This document shows positions 24,868-33,981 of a stretch of DNA of 64,000 nt, piece after piece. The stretch comes from Acidobacteriaceae bacterium. Its GTDB lineage: Bacteria > Acidobacteriota > Terriglobia > Bryobacterales > Bryobacteraceae. The DNA lies in contig JAFAYI010000031.1 in the NCBI GenBank assembly GCA_019240475.1, forward strand, positions 124,001 to 188,000, written 5' to 3'. Both the position numbers and the translations under genes were made by a program. How positions within the stretch are numbered: the stretch's first letter is position 1; every line of letters begins with the position of its first letter. The notes beneath the pieces were generated by a model. It saw only the letters and a program-made list of their open reading frames with translations. It ran no database searches and was not told the origin of the DNA.

Positions 24868-25013
24868 CCTGTTTTCCTACTGTGATTCTTTGTCCTTCTC
24901 GATGTCGCTAGGTGACCATTACGAAAGTCATTTACATTCTTATGTGTTTAGGGTAAAGTAGGAGCAAAACAGATGTCAATGCCCCTTTCGAATTCGGATC
25001 GAAAAAGATAGTT
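24868..25013. promoter_or_regulatory. Divergent control region between excisionase and integrase operons
   Basis: A 146-bp A/T-richer gap between the excisionase-like gene (minus) and the zinc-finger/integrase operon (plus). It must hold both promoters. I could not fix the -10 and -35 boxes with confidence; a TGAC-N10-GTCA pair around the middle could be an operator. Confidence 0.4.
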
Positions 25014-25850
25014 ATGCTCCTGCAACTGCGAGTCGGCGTGCGGTGCGGCACTGAAAAGAAGACAGTTAAGGCCTTGCCGCTAGGGGATGGAACCACGGGG
25101 ATCGCCGGAAAATGGGCAGTCACGGCCGCATCAGTCTTTGCCGAACCCAAAACGAAAGCCCTCCTGGAGGACTTAGCAAACGCGCCGGTTCGCATCGATA
25201 ACGGAAAAGGGATGCAGGCCATGCTTCATTTCGTCAAGAAGTGGGGGCCGCTGTTCCAGCAATGGGGATCCGGTCAAGACTTCGAACCCGAGAACCCCTT
25301 TGCGTGGATATGGTGCCAGGTCAACCTGCGCGCCATGTGGGAGAGTCGGGGGCGGCAAGCTGAGAAACACCATTGGCCCGTCACGAGCCGAATTGATTCG
25401 GAACGCTTGGGGCCACACGAAAAAATTGAGAATTTGCCGCTCAACGTTCAGCTCGTGCTAAAAGCTCATCGTAAGAATGTCGAGCGCGAGCGCGCGAAGG
25501 AGCGCGAGACTTGGCAAGGTTTGATTCCGAGGGATGCCACCGGGTTGAGCGAAATGGAAGCGCCGCATTTGACTCTTCGGAGCGATACACAACGAAATCC
25601 TGTCTGTGCTGCGGGAGCCGACACCATCGAGCAATTCGCAAAACTCATGGTGTTTGCTGCGGATGCAAGTCGCCTGCGGATGTGCTGGCGTCCTGATTGC
25701 CCAACGCCGTATTTCATAGCCGATGACCTGAAGGCGCATTACTGCTCTGAAGACTGTAGCCGCTGGTCTCGCGCAGAGCACAAGCGCAATTGGTGGAAGG
25801 AGCGCGGAAGCGAGTGGCGCGAATCGAAAAACGAAAGGAAATCCAAATGA
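25014..25850 (+). CDS. CGNR-like zinc-finger protein preceding the integrase
   Basis: 278 residues. The C-terminal 70 carry a zinc finger (CWRPDCPTPYFIAD, then YCSEDCSRWSRAEHKRNWW) of the type seen in CGNR/ABATE-like proteins, which are usually DNA-binding regulators. The larger N-terminal part is not recognised, except for hydrophobic-rich helices. Its stop overlaps the integrase ATG (ATGA at 25847-25850), so the two are coupled. It may help control integration. Confidence 0.65.
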   Translation: MLLQLRVGVRCGTEKKTVKALPLGDGTTGIAGKWAVTAASVFAEPKTKALLEDLANAPVRIDNGKGMQAMLHFVKKWGPLFQQWGSGQDFEPENPFAWIWCQVNLRAMWESRGRQAEKHHWPVTSRIDSERLGPHEKIENLPLNVQLVLKAHRKNVERERAKERETWQGLIPRDATGLSEMEAPHLTLRSDTQRNPVCAAGADTIEQFAKLMVFAADASRLRMCWRPDCPTPYFIADDLKAHYCSEDCSRWSRAEHKRNWWKERGSEWRESKNERKSK

Positions 25851-27001
25851 GCACTCCGACAACTGAAACCGAAAAGCCCACGAAGGTTCGAGATAACGAC
25901 GGCCTGCACAAGCGGCGCGGGATCTGGTATTACTCACTCGAAGTAGGCGGCCGGCGCCGGTTCTTTTCCACCAAAACGCGGAACTACCAGGAAGCTCGCA
26001 AGGTGCGTGCGGAAGCCATTAAGGCCCACCAGGAGCACCGGCTACCGACTGATTTCGCCAAGCTCCCCTTCGAGAAACTCCTCCTGCTGGTGCTCGAAGA
26101 TCGCAAGCTTCACCTGTCAGACAACACCATCCGGCTTGAGAGGGAACGTTCCGTGCCGCTGCTTCGCCATTTCACCGGCAGGCGCGTCTGCGAAATTGAC
26201 AATGCGGCAATCAAGGCATATCAAGCCAAACGAAAAACTCAGGTTGGTTCCCGCACGGTCAATCTCGAAACGAAGGTATTGCGGACGGTCCTGAAGCATG
26301 CCAAGGTTTGGGCGCACGTCGCAGATGAGTTCAAGCCGCTGAAAGAGGATAGCCGCGGCCCCGGCCGGGCGCTCGAAGAGGTTGAAGAGCGGCGGCTCCT
26401 CGAGATCGCCCGGACGAAACCAGGCTGGGACGCGGCGTTCTATGCGGCGATGATTGCCGGGAACACGACTATGCGGGGATGCGAACTGAAAGGGCTTCGA
26501 ATCGGAGACGTCAACTTGATGGATCGGCAGATTGTCATCAACCGCTCGAAGACGCGCGGCGGTGAGCGAGTGATTCCGCTGAACGCCGCAGCTCTCTGGG
26601 GTTTTGCGAAGCTTCTGGAGCGCGCGACTGCACTGGGGGCCGTGGAGCCCCAGCATTTCCTTTTTCCCGGATTCCGATACCGGCAAACAAAAACGGCTCA
26701 CGGCGCCGGTTACGATCCGCAGCGACCGCAAAAGACATGGCGAACGGCTTGGCGATCGCTCTGCAAGGCGGCCGGGTTACCGGGCCTGCGATTTCACGAT
26801 TTGAGGCACACCGCCATTACGAAGCTCGCCGAGTCGGAAGCCAGTGACCAGACCATCATGAGCATTGCCGGCCATCTGGATCGCAAGATGCTGGAACACT
26901 ACTCGCACATCCGCAATGCAGCGAAGCGGAAAGCCGTCGATGCGATGCCCTCGTACATCCCGGAAGAAATCGCTCCGTGCACGTCGGCCAGGGTGCAATG
27001 A
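25847..27001 (+). CDS. Tyrosine site-specific integrase
   Basis: 384 residues. It has an N-terminal arm-binding-like part, a SAM-like core-binding domain (about 75-160) and a C-terminal catalytic domain with Arg210 (MRGCELKGLRIGDV), Lys235, His317 and Arg320 (HDLRHT), His343 (AGHLD) and the nucleophile Tyr352 (EHYSHI): the full catalytic set. The ATG at 25847 is preceded by AAAGGAAA and overlaps the previous stop; the longer frame to 25790 is unlikely. It ends 83 bp from the right att repeat and probably recombines tRNA-Pro with the element's own copy. Confidence 0.92.
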   Translation: MSTPTTETEKPTKVRDNDGLHKRRGIWYYSLEVGGRRRFFSTKTRNYQEARKVRAEAIKAHQEHRLPTDFAKLPFEKLLLLVLEDRKLHLSDNTIRLERERSVPLLRHFTGRRVCEIDNAAIKAYQAKRKTQVGSRTVNLETKVLRTVLKHAKVWAHVADEFKPLKEDSRGPGRALEEVEERRLLEIARTKPGWDAAFYAAMIAGNTTMRGCELKGLRIGDVNLMDRQIVINRSKTRGGERVIPLNAAALWGFAKLLERATALGAVEPQHFLFPGFRYRQTKTAHGAGYDPQRPQKTWRTAWRSLCKAAGLPGLRFHDLRHTAITKLAESEASDQTIMSIAGHLDRKMLEHYSHIRNAAKRKAVDAMPSYIPEEIAPCTSARVQ

Positions 27002-27017
27002 ATACCGATTGGCGGGC

Positions 27018-27039
27018 GCGTGTACATCCGCGTGTACAT
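27018..27039. repeat. Right arm-type repeats (GCGTGTACAT x2)
   Basis: GCGTGTACAT at 27018-27027 and 27030-27039, direct, 12-bp period. They lie between the integrase stop and the right att repeat and differ from the left pair in one position per copy. Confidence 0.55.
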
Positions 27040-27085
27040 CGCGGATTTGGGTTAGGTAAGGATCGACGTAAACCCTTTGTTTAGT

Positions 27086-27169
<84 letters not shown>

Positions 27170-27256
27170 CCACGGATCCGTGACTGCGTCACTGTTTCGT
27201 GATTGCCATCTCAGCCTAACACAAAGGCTCTGGTCAGATCCGCGTAACTGAGGAGC

Positions 27257-27433
27257 TTACACTCGCTCGGTCTGAAAGTAAATCTCGTATTCGCGTTCAA
27301 TCGCGTCCAGCAACCGCTTCTCTCGCCGACTTTCGCGCCGGCGTTCGGCGGACTCGAACAGAACAATCAACAACGCGAAAAACAGCGCGATGACCAACAA
27401 CAGATCGCCTAAATCCAGGAAGCTCAGGCCCAT
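27257..27433 (-). CDS. Small single-pass membrane protein
   Basis: 58 residues from the internal ATG at 27433 (the frame opens at 27457). One hydrophobic helix (LLLVIALFFALLIVLF) is followed by a highly charged cytoplasmic-like tail (ESAERRRESRREKRLLDAIE). Unrecognised family, plausible small inner-membrane protein. It is near fabF but on its own. Confidence 0.5.
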   Translation of the reverse strand: MGLSFLDLGDLLLVIALFFALLIVLFESAERRRESRREKRLLDAIEREYEIYFQTERV

Positions 27434-27513
27434 CTGGCACCAACGCGAGAGTCGCATCTTATCCGATCAAGATGCGCCCTCATCCTACGTTCTTACCATT
27501 TTACAAACGAGCA

Positions 27514-28773
27514 TCATTGCCCGTCGAATCTCTTAAAAATCAAGCACCCGTTCGTACCTCCGAATCCGAAACTATTCGAGAGCGCAAATTCGATCTGCAT
27601 GCGTCGCGCATCGTTCGGGACATAGTCGAGATCGCATTCAGGATCGGGAAATTCGTAGTTCATTGTCGGAGGCGCAATCTGTTCCTTCAGGGCTAGGATT
27701 GTAAGGCCTGCTTCAAGCCCGCCTGCTCCACCCAGCAAATGGCCGGTCATGGATTTTGTCGAACTCACTGCTAGTTGTCTTGCGTGGCTGCCAAATGCCC
27801 GCTTGATGGCCACTGTCTCGGCCTTGTCTCCTAAACCGGTGGACGTGCCGTGGGCATTAACATACTGAACTTGCGAGGCATCAATCCCGGCATCGCGCAT
27901 TGCGTTCCTCATTACCCGATATCCTCCGTCGCCGTCCTCCGGCGGGGACGTGATGTGGTGGGCGTCGGCGCTCATTCCATAGCCCACGACCTCAGCCAAG
28001 ATCGGCGCGTTCCGCCGCATTGCGTGGCCGAGCTCCTCTAAGATTAGAATCCCCGACCCTTCACCCACTACGAAACCATCTCGTTTCAGGTCCCACGGTC
28101 TGGATGCCCGCTCTGGTTCGTCGTTCCGCAACGATAAAGCTCGCATCGCGGCGAATCCGCCGATGCCCATCGGAGTTACGCAAGCCTCGCTTCCGCCACA
28201 GATCATCACGTCGGCGTCTCCATGCTGGATAAGCCTATATGAATCCCCGATAGAATGCGCGCTTGTGGTGCATGCAGTGGCAGTCGCCGAATTTGGTCCC
28301 TTTGCTCCGTAGCGGATCGAGACGTATCCGCTTGCCAGGTTCACGATGCACGAAGGAATGAAGAAGGGTGATATGCGCCCCGGCCCTCGCTCGAGCAGCG
28401 TCTTATGCTCCCTCTCGATCACCTCGAAGCCGCCTATTCCGCTGCCTATGTATACGCCAACGTTCTCGGCTTCGCCGTCGGTCTTGAGCCGCGCAGACTG
28501 CACGGCGAACTCACTAGCAGCCATCGCAAATTGAATAAATCGTCCCATCTTCTTCACATCTTTCTTGTCGATGTAAAGAAGCGGGTCGAAATTCTTTACT
28601 TCTCCCGCAATGCGGCACGTGAAATCCGAGGCGTCAAATTGCGTGATAGCGCCGATCCCGTTTCGCCCCTCGCAAATTGCCTTCCAGCAATCCTCCGTCC
28701 CGGTGCCGACCGAACACAGCAGCCCTATTCCCGTGACCACGACTCTTCGCGGCCCAGTCTGCCTCCCGCTCAT
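27514..28773 (-). CDS. fabF: Beta-ketoacyl-ACP synthase II
   Basis: Condenses malonyl-ACP with acyl-ACP to elongate fatty acids in the cytoplasm. 419 residues, normal for FabF. The catalytic triad is in place: Cys168 (TATACTTS), His308 (VNAHGTST) and His345 (MTGHLLGGAGG). The thiolase-fold halves are complete. It lies 30 bp after acpP on the same strand, the usual fatty-acid order. The ATG at 28771-28773 has no obvious ribosome site, so it may be translated by read-on from acpP. Confidence 0.95.
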   Translation of the reverse strand: MSGRQTGPRRVVVTGIGLLCSVGTGTEDCWKAICEGRNGIGAITQFDASDFTCRIAGEVKNFDPLLYIDKKDVKKMGRFIQFAMAASEFAVQSARLKTDGEAENVGVYIGSGIGGFEVIEREHKTLLERGPGRISPFFIPSCIVNLASGYVSIRYGAKGPNSATATACTTSAHSIGDSYRLIQHGDADVMICGGSEACVTPMGIGGFAAMRALSLRNDEPERASRPWDLKRDGFVVGEGSGILILEELGHAMRRNAPILAEVVGYGMSADAHHITSPPEDGDGGYRVMRNAMRDAGIDASQVQYVNAHGTSTGLGDKAETVAIKRAFGSHARQLAVSSTKSMTGHLLGGAGGLEAGLTILALKEQIAPPTMNYEFPDPECDLDYVPNDARRMQIEFALSNSFGFGGTNGCLIFKRFDGQ

Positions 28774-28803
28774 CGTTTCGCGCCGAATCCGTCCAAACGG
28801 AAC

Positions 28804-29037
28804 TTACTTCTTCTTTGCTTCGATGTAGTCGACTGCGTCCTTCACAGTCTTGATCTTCTCGGCGTCTTCGTCGGGAATATCCAGATCGAATGCTTCCTCA
28901 AACGCCATGACAAGTTCCACAATGTCTAGCGAGTCCGCTCCCAGGTCGTCAACGAAAGATGCGCTTGGGTCCACCTGGTTCTCGTCCACACCCAGTTGTT
29001 CTACGATGATTTGCTTTACTCTTTCTGCTACCGGCAT
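28804..29037 (-). CDS. acpP: Acyl carrier protein
   Basis: 77 residues, acidic, with the phosphopantetheine site Ser36 in LGADSLDIVELV. It carries growing acyl chains for the fatty acid synthase. The ATG at 29035-29037 has AGGAG upstream and matches the normal ACP N-terminus; the open frame to 29073 is not needed. Directly upstream of fabF. Confidence 0.95.
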   Translation of the reverse strand: MPVAERVKQIIVEQLGVDENQVDPSASFVDDLGADSLDIVELVMAFEEAFDLDIPDEDAEKIKTVKDAVDYIEAKKK

Positions 29038-29238
29038 TCCTTGTTCTCCTGTCTTCGCAAACGCATCTCCCATTCCGGCGGCGCCGTTGGGTCCAACACT
29101 CTAAACTACATCACCGATGTACGCGGAGGGAAGTCTTAAGCATTTCCGCCGCCAGCTCTCCCCTGAAAAAGCTTCGTACGCGCCCGGGCCTTCCGCCCAC
29201 CGCACCCGAGCAGCCTGATGGATGACACTAACATTTAG

Positions 29239-29898
29239 ATGTTGCTTGAACAGTTGCGTGTCCTCTATCTGCACGGTTTCGCGTCGGGTCCCGCTTCCCG
29301 CAAAGCGACATACTTTGCCGCCAAATTTAACGAGTGCGGCGCCAATTTGGAAATTCCAGATCTCGCGCAAGGCGACTTCCGCCACCTCACCATCACTGCA
29401 CAACTCGACCTGATTGCAACGTTGCTTGATGGCAGCCCTGCCATTCTCATTGGCTCCAGTCTGGGCGGCTACCTAGCTGCGCTGTACGCTGCAACTCATC
29501 GCGAAATAAAGCGACTGATCCTACTCGCGCCAGCTCTCGATTTCGTTCGCTTATGGCGGCAGGGTCTTGGCACGGAGCGCCTCGCTCGCTGGAAACGGTC
29601 GGGCTCAATGCCCGTTTTCCACTACGCGGAAGGTCGCGAAATGCCGCTCGATTTCGAGTTTATCCAAGACGCGGCCCGCTTTCCTCCATTTCCCAACCTG
29701 GCGCAACCGACTCTGATTTTTCACGGACGCCATGATCCGGTTGTACCCTTCTGGAACTCGGTGCTGTTGGCTGCGGCCCATTATCCAGAAGTTCACGTCC
29801 GTTGCTTAGTTTCGGGCCACGAGCTCACAGATGTCCTGGACTCTATCTGGTTGGAATCTCAAAGTTTCCTAACCAAGGGCCTGCCATCGAAAGAGTGA
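29239..29898 (+). CDS. YqiA/UPF0227-like alpha/beta-hydrolase esterase
   Basis: 219 residues. LYLHGFASGPASRK opens the fold. Ser74 in IGSSLGGYLA is the nucleophile, Asp166 in FHGRHDPVVPF and His194 in VSGHELTD complete the triad. Members hydrolyse short acyl esters; the natural substrate is unknown. The ATG at 29239 directly precedes the first strand. Divergent from acpP. Confidence 0.8.
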   Translation: MLLEQLRVLYLHGFASGPASRKATYFAAKFNECGANLEIPDLAQGDFRHLTITAQLDLIATLLDGSPAILIGSSLGGYLAALYAATHREIKRLILLAPALDFVRLWRQGLGTERLARWKRSGSMPVFHYAEGREMPLDFEFIQDAARFPPFPNLAQPTLIFHGRHDPVVPFWNSVLLAAAHYPEVHVRCLVSGHELTDVLDSIWLESQSFLTKGLPSKE

Positions 29899-30017
29899 TA
29901 GACTGAAGTTGCTGGCCGGATCCAAACTCCGGCAATTTGTTGCAACTGTGAAATTTCGCGCCACGTCCAACGAGTGCATCAGTCAAGCCGCGCAAGACAC
30001 TGAATGCGGAGTGTGTC

Positions 30018-31148
30018 GTGACTAGCGACAGAGCGAACCAACCTATTCATTCCGATATGGCCCTGCCGACCGGCCACGATATGGCAGCACCGGCTGGCGA
30101 CAATCTAGATCGGCTCCTGATGAGCACCGATCTCGAAGAGCCTTGGTTTAAGTCGATCGTTCGGAGTATCCGCGAGGCATTGAATCCTCCCAAGCTCCCT
30201 CCTCTGGAGATCACCTCGCGGCCGGTTGAGTCCGCGGATTTTGGAGATCTAACCAAGATCGAACAGCCTTGGTTCAAGTCGTTGATAGGGAATGTTCGCG
30301 ACCTGCTCCACCCCCAGAAGCTACCGCCACTCGAAGTGACCTCTAAACCGGTTGAGGTAGGAAGCATTTGGGGCGCCTATAAGGGCGGGGAAACCAAATC
30401 GGGCGCGGTTTCTATCCTTATCCACGTTGGAGTCATTGCCCTTCTGCTCCTGGTCTTCCAGTCGCCGGCGGTGCGAAACGTGCTGAAGAAAGGTGGAGAC
30501 ATCATCTACCTTCCCGCCTACCAGCCAAAGCTCCCTCAGGCACAGCAGAAAGCGGGAGGCGGCGGCGGCGGCGGCCAGAAAATGCCCACGCCGGTCAATC
30601 ACGGCGCCGCGCCTAAGTTCGCCGCGAAGCCATTTATCCCGCCCGCGCTGGCGGTTCCGAAACCTGTGCTGCCCGTGACTCCCACAATCACGGCTCCCGC
30701 CCCGCAAATCGTGGCGGACAACTATGGAGACCCTCTTTCGAACGCCTTGAACTCGGGAGGCCCGGGTGCGAATGGTCTCGGCAGCGGGTCGGGTGGCGGA
30801 GTCGGTTCTGGCAACGGCAACGGCTATGGACCTGGTTCAGGCGGAGGAACCGGGGGCGGTGTATTTCGCATTGGCGGCGATGTATCGCAGCCAATCCCGA
30901 TATATAAGATCGAACCCGAATATTCGGAAGAGGCCCGAAAGGCGAAATATTCAGGAACCGTTCTGCTTTCGGTGGTGATCGATGATCATGGGCTCACGCG
31001 AGACATCCATGTGATTCGTCCGTTAGGCTTGGGCTTGGATGAGAAGGCGATCGAAGCCGTCACAAAATGGCGCTTTCGGCCTGCGATGAAGGGTGGCCAC
31101 GCGGTCGCCGTGCAGGCCAATATAGAAGTTAACTTCCGCCTGCTCTAG
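30018..31148 (+). CDS. TonB-family energy transducer with internal tandem repeat
   Basis: 376 residues. The C-terminal about 90 residues are a TonB C-terminal domain (IYKIEPEYSEEARKAKYSG, then EAVTKWRFRPA). One membrane helix lies at about 129-147, followed by a Pro/Gly-rich periplasmic linker that spans to the outer membrane. The N-terminal cytoplasmic region carries two near-identical 30-residue units beginning PWFKS (42-71 and 84-113), each with KLPPLE-TS-PVE. It probably energises the TonB-dependent receptors of this region. A GTG at 30018 is the start; ATG at 30057 is possible. Confidence 0.85.
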   Translation: MTSDRANQPIHSDMALPTGHDMAAPAGDNLDRLLMSTDLEEPWFKSIVRSIREALNPPKLPPLEITSRPVESADFGDLTKIEQPWFKSLIGNVRDLLHPQKLPPLEVTSKPVEVGSIWGAYKGGETKSGAVSILIHVGVIALLLLVFQSPAVRNVLKKGGDIIYLPAYQPKLPQAQQKAGGGGGGGQKMPTPVNHGAAPKFAAKPFIPPALAVPKPVLPVTPTITAPAPQIVADNYGDPLSNALNSGGPGANGLGSGSGGGVGSGNGNGYGPGSGGGTGGGVFRIGGDVSQPIPIYKIEPEYSEEARKAKYSGTVLLSVVIDDHGLTRDIHVIRPLGLGLDEKAIEAVTKWRFRPAMKGGHAVAVQANIEVNFRLL

Positions 31149-31453
31149 ATCCTCCCGCGGATCGGGGTAACGTCCACGCGGCCGGGTGCGTTTACTCCAG
31201 GCGCGGCGAAGCCGACCGCAACTCTAGACGCTGCCCTCCTAACGGGGGAGGCAAGTCACCTTGTTCCCTGTTGCGTGGCTAATATCCACGTACAACCCCA
31301 ATTGACGAATTCGGATCCAGCACGCCGAGTTGTGCCGCCACTCACGCCGTTGCTCCTTCTTAGTTTCCACAACCGCGAGATGGCGCGTGACGTCTTAGGC
31401 GGCTGGAGCGTAAAGGGCGTTTGCACCTTAGCCGCCTTGCTCCCCATTACCTT
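31149..31453. other. Intergenic stretch before the hybrid kinase
   Basis: About 305 bp with no gene recognised. A CCTCC/GGAGG hairpin near 31232-31252 follows the TonB-like gene, without a clear T-tract. Confidence 0.4.
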
Positions 31454-32851
31454 ATGTCTCTTATGGAATTTATCCTTTGTGCCGATAAGATCCACAGCGG
31501 CGTTCAGCGTCGAAAATTGTCAGACACGATGCACATTCCGTTGTTGTTCTTCGCTATCACGGTGCCTTTGTGGCTCGTCGGCTTGCGCCTCGCTTTCCGC
31601 TCAGCGACACGGCGCATGCAGCGCGCTCTCAAGGAGCAGGTCGAACTCAGACACGCCGCGGAAACCGCCAATGGAGCCAAGAGCGAGTTCCTCGCAGCCA
31701 TGAGCCATGAAATCCGTACGCCGATGAACGCGATCCTTGGATTTACCGACCTGGCGCTTAAAACAGATCTGAACCCCGAACTGCGCGACTATCTCGATAT
31801 CGTCCATACCTCGGCCCACTGGCTGATGCACATCGTTACGGACGTACTCGATTTCTCTCGGATTGAAGCTGCCCAAGTGCAGCTTGAGAGGAAAGAATTG
31901 TCGGTTATCGAGTGCATCCGTTCGGCGGTCCGGATCGTACAGCCTGAAGCGGAGGCTAAGAATCTCAAGCTGCGTTGTAAGATCGATCCGCAGATCCCTT
32001 CACAGCTCAAGGGCGATGCAACACGATTACGTCAGATTGTTTTCAATCTGCTGGAAAACGCCGTGAAGTTCACGTCGACTGGTAGTGTCATGATCTCTGC
32101 GGTGCTCGAATCGAGGACGGCGGATTCCATTCTTGTGCGTTTCGCCGTCGCGGATACAGGTATTGGCATCCCAGCCGATCAACGCGAAGGCATCTTCCAG
32201 CCCTTCCGCAGCCCGGGTCGTCCAACCACAGGCCTTGGACTCGCCATCTGCAAGAATCTGGTGAGTTTGATGGGGGGCGCGATCAATGTGCAAACCCAGC
32301 TCGGAGCGGGCAGCACGTTCGAATTCACTGCCTGGTTTGAAAAGGTACAGGGAGCGTTCGAGCCAGCGCCCAAACTGGACCCGGACTCCTGTACCCGATC
32401 GCTTTCGGTATTGGTTGTCGAGGACAACGCAGTAAACCGACGGCTGATTGAGACATTATTGCGGTCCGCTGGGCATTATGTGACCTCAGCTTCGAATGGA
32501 AAGCAGGCCGTCGCTCTTTGGGAGAACCAGGTTTTCGATCTAATACTAATGGACGTTGAAATGCCGGAAATGGACGGGCTCGAAGCGACGCGCATTATAC
32601 GCGAATCTGAGCCGCCGAATTCTCGTGTGGCGATCTATGCTCTTACGGCACACGCTCTGACCGGCGACCGTGACAAGTGCCTGACGGTCGGCATGGATGG
32701 CTTCATCTCCAAGCCCATCAATGTTGATGAAATGCTCAAGCTTCTATCGAGTTTGGGACAAGCTCGATGGGTTCCTGAATCCTCGCCCGCTTCGTTGGCA
32801 GAGGCCGTTCGAGTCCGATCCGCGACGAGTCCAATAGCCACCAATAACTGA
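31454..32851 (+). CDS. Hybrid histidine kinase with receiver domain
   Basis: About 465 residues. One N-terminal membrane segment (IPLLFFAITVPLWLVGL), a HisKA domain with the phospho-acceptor His in AAMSHEIRTPMNAI, a HATPase domain with ADTGIGIP and GLGLAIC, and a C-terminal receiver with the phospho-acceptor Asp in DLILMDVEMPEMDG and Lys in FISKPIN. No HPt or output domain is fused, so phosphate must leave through another protein. The ligand-sensing region is very short. ATG at 31454, 31463 or 31529 are all possible starts. Confidence 0.85.
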   Translation: MSLMEFILCADKIHSGVQRRKLSDTMHIPLLFFAITVPLWLVGLRLAFRSATRRMQRALKEQVELRHAAETANGAKSEFLAAMSHEIRTPMNAILGFTDLALKTDLNPELRDYLDIVHTSAHWLMHIVTDVLDFSRIEAAQVQLERKELSVIECIRSAVRIVQPEAEAKNLKLRCKIDPQIPSQLKGDATRLRQIVFNLLENAVKFTSTGSVMISAVLESRTADSILVRFAVADTGIGIPADQREGIFQPFRSPGRPTTGLGLAICKNLVSLMGGAINVQTQLGAGSTFEFTAWFEKVQGAFEPAPKLDPDSCTRSLSVLVVEDNAVNRRLIETLLRSAGHYVTSASNGKQAVALWENQVFDLILMDVEMPEMDGLEATRIIRESEPPNSRVAIYALTAHALTGDRDKCLTVGMDGFISKPINVDEMLKLLSSLGQARWVPESSPASLAEAVRVRSATSPIATNN

Positions 32852-32857
32852 GACCAG

Positions 32858-33847
32858 CTACTTTTGCCCAGCGCCTCGCGACGTCTTTTTCGTCCGCGAT
32901 GTAGCCCTTTCAGGCGTGCGGGCTTGCTCCTCGGATGCGACCGGTTTTTTCAAATTTGCCAAGCTTCGCCGCAGCGCGTCGGCGATATCCACAACTTCCG
33001 CTGGCTTCTGTATGGCTCCGGCCGAGCTGACCGGCTCGCCGCGCACTTTCCGGGCAATAATCGATTCCAGTCGCTCGCGGTACGTGTCCCGATACTTCTC
33101 AGGCTCGAACGGGCCGGCCAACGAATGTATCAACGTCTGCGCTAGATCCAGTTCCTTTGGCGCTACGGCGCTTGTATCGGCTCGATACTCCTCATCGGCT
33201 CTCACCTCCGAGGAGAAAAACATGGTATGGGCTATGATTCCTGTCTTACCAGGACGCAGCACAACAACGTGCTCGCGGCTGTGCATCGCGAATCGCGCCA
33301 CCGCCACCAAACCGGTCCTTTGCAGCGCCTGATAAAGCAACGCATATGCTTTTTCACCAGCTTCTTCAGGAGCCACATAATAGGAGGTCTCGAAATAGAC
33401 CGGATCGATCTCGGAAAGCTGAACGAATTCTCCGATCTCCATTTGAGTGGAGGTTTTCGAAGCCGCGCTTTTCAACTCCTCGGGCTCGACTACCACGAAC
33501 CGGTTCTTGTCGTATTCATACCCCTTCACAACGGATCCATGCTCCAGCACCTCGTCGGTTCCTCGGCGCACCGAGACCTGCTGGACAGGGGATAGAATGG
33601 GTCGGCGGCCCTCCCATGCAGGCGGAGGCGCTTCGTTCCCGGATGTAATTGGGCGAGATTCACTGAGCCGCGTACCCATTGTGGTGACTTCCGGACCTTC
33701 TATCGCCTGACGAGGTGGTTGCCTGCTGGAATCCTCTCGATGAAGCCTTCGGAAACTGACCCGTTCGGCTCGCGCGGCTCGAAACAGCCGCACCGGAATC
33801 GATATCAGGCCGAACGTTATGTAGCCCCGCCATACGGTCGATGCCAT
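32858..33847 (-). CDS. ku: Bacterial Ku protein with long insertion
   Basis: Binds DNA ends and recruits ligase in non-homologous end joining. About 329 residues. The N-terminal WRGYITFGLISIPVRLFRAA and central VVKGYEYDKNRFVVVEPEEL are Ku hallmarks. Between them, in place of the usual short Cys-containing segment, sits a Pro/Ser/Arg-rich insertion of about 50 residues. GAGGAGG upstream supports the ATG at 33845-33847. The C-terminal tail is basic. No ligase D gene is seen here, so its partner lies elsewhere. Confidence 0.9.
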   Translation of the reverse strand: MASTVWRGYITFGLISIPVRLFRAARAERVSFRRLHREDSSRQPPRQAIEGPEVTTMGTRLSESRPITSGNEAPPPAWEGRRPILSPVQQVSVRRGTDEVLEHGSVVKGYEYDKNRFVVVEPEELKSAASKTSTQMEIGEFVQLSEIDPVYFETSYYVAPEEAGEKAYALLYQALQRTGLVAVARFAMHSREHVVVLRPGKTGIIAHTMFFSSEVRADEEYRADTSAVAPKELDLAQTLIHSLAGPFEPEKYRDTYRERLESIIARKVRGEPVSSAGAIQKPAEVVDIADALRRSLANLKKPVASEEQARTPERATSRTKKTSRGAGQK

Positions 33848-33923
33848 AAGTCCTCCTCTGGATATGGGATTGGCCGATGTTTCATAGGGTTTCAGTCTGT
33901 CATGTCGATCTAAGTAAGGCAAA

Positions 33924-33957
33924 GAAAAAAGGCCTCGGCAGCTAACCGCCGAGGCCC
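33924..33957 (-). terminator. Rho-independent terminator after the PEP-CTERM gene
   Basis: A perfect 9-bp stem GGCCTCGGC/GCCGAGGCC (33931-33939, 33948-33956) with an 8-nt loop, followed on the minus strand by six T. It closes the PEP-CTERM transcript before ku. Confidence 0.85.
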
Positions 33958-33981
33958 GAGTTTAGTTGCTTGCTTGCTGGT

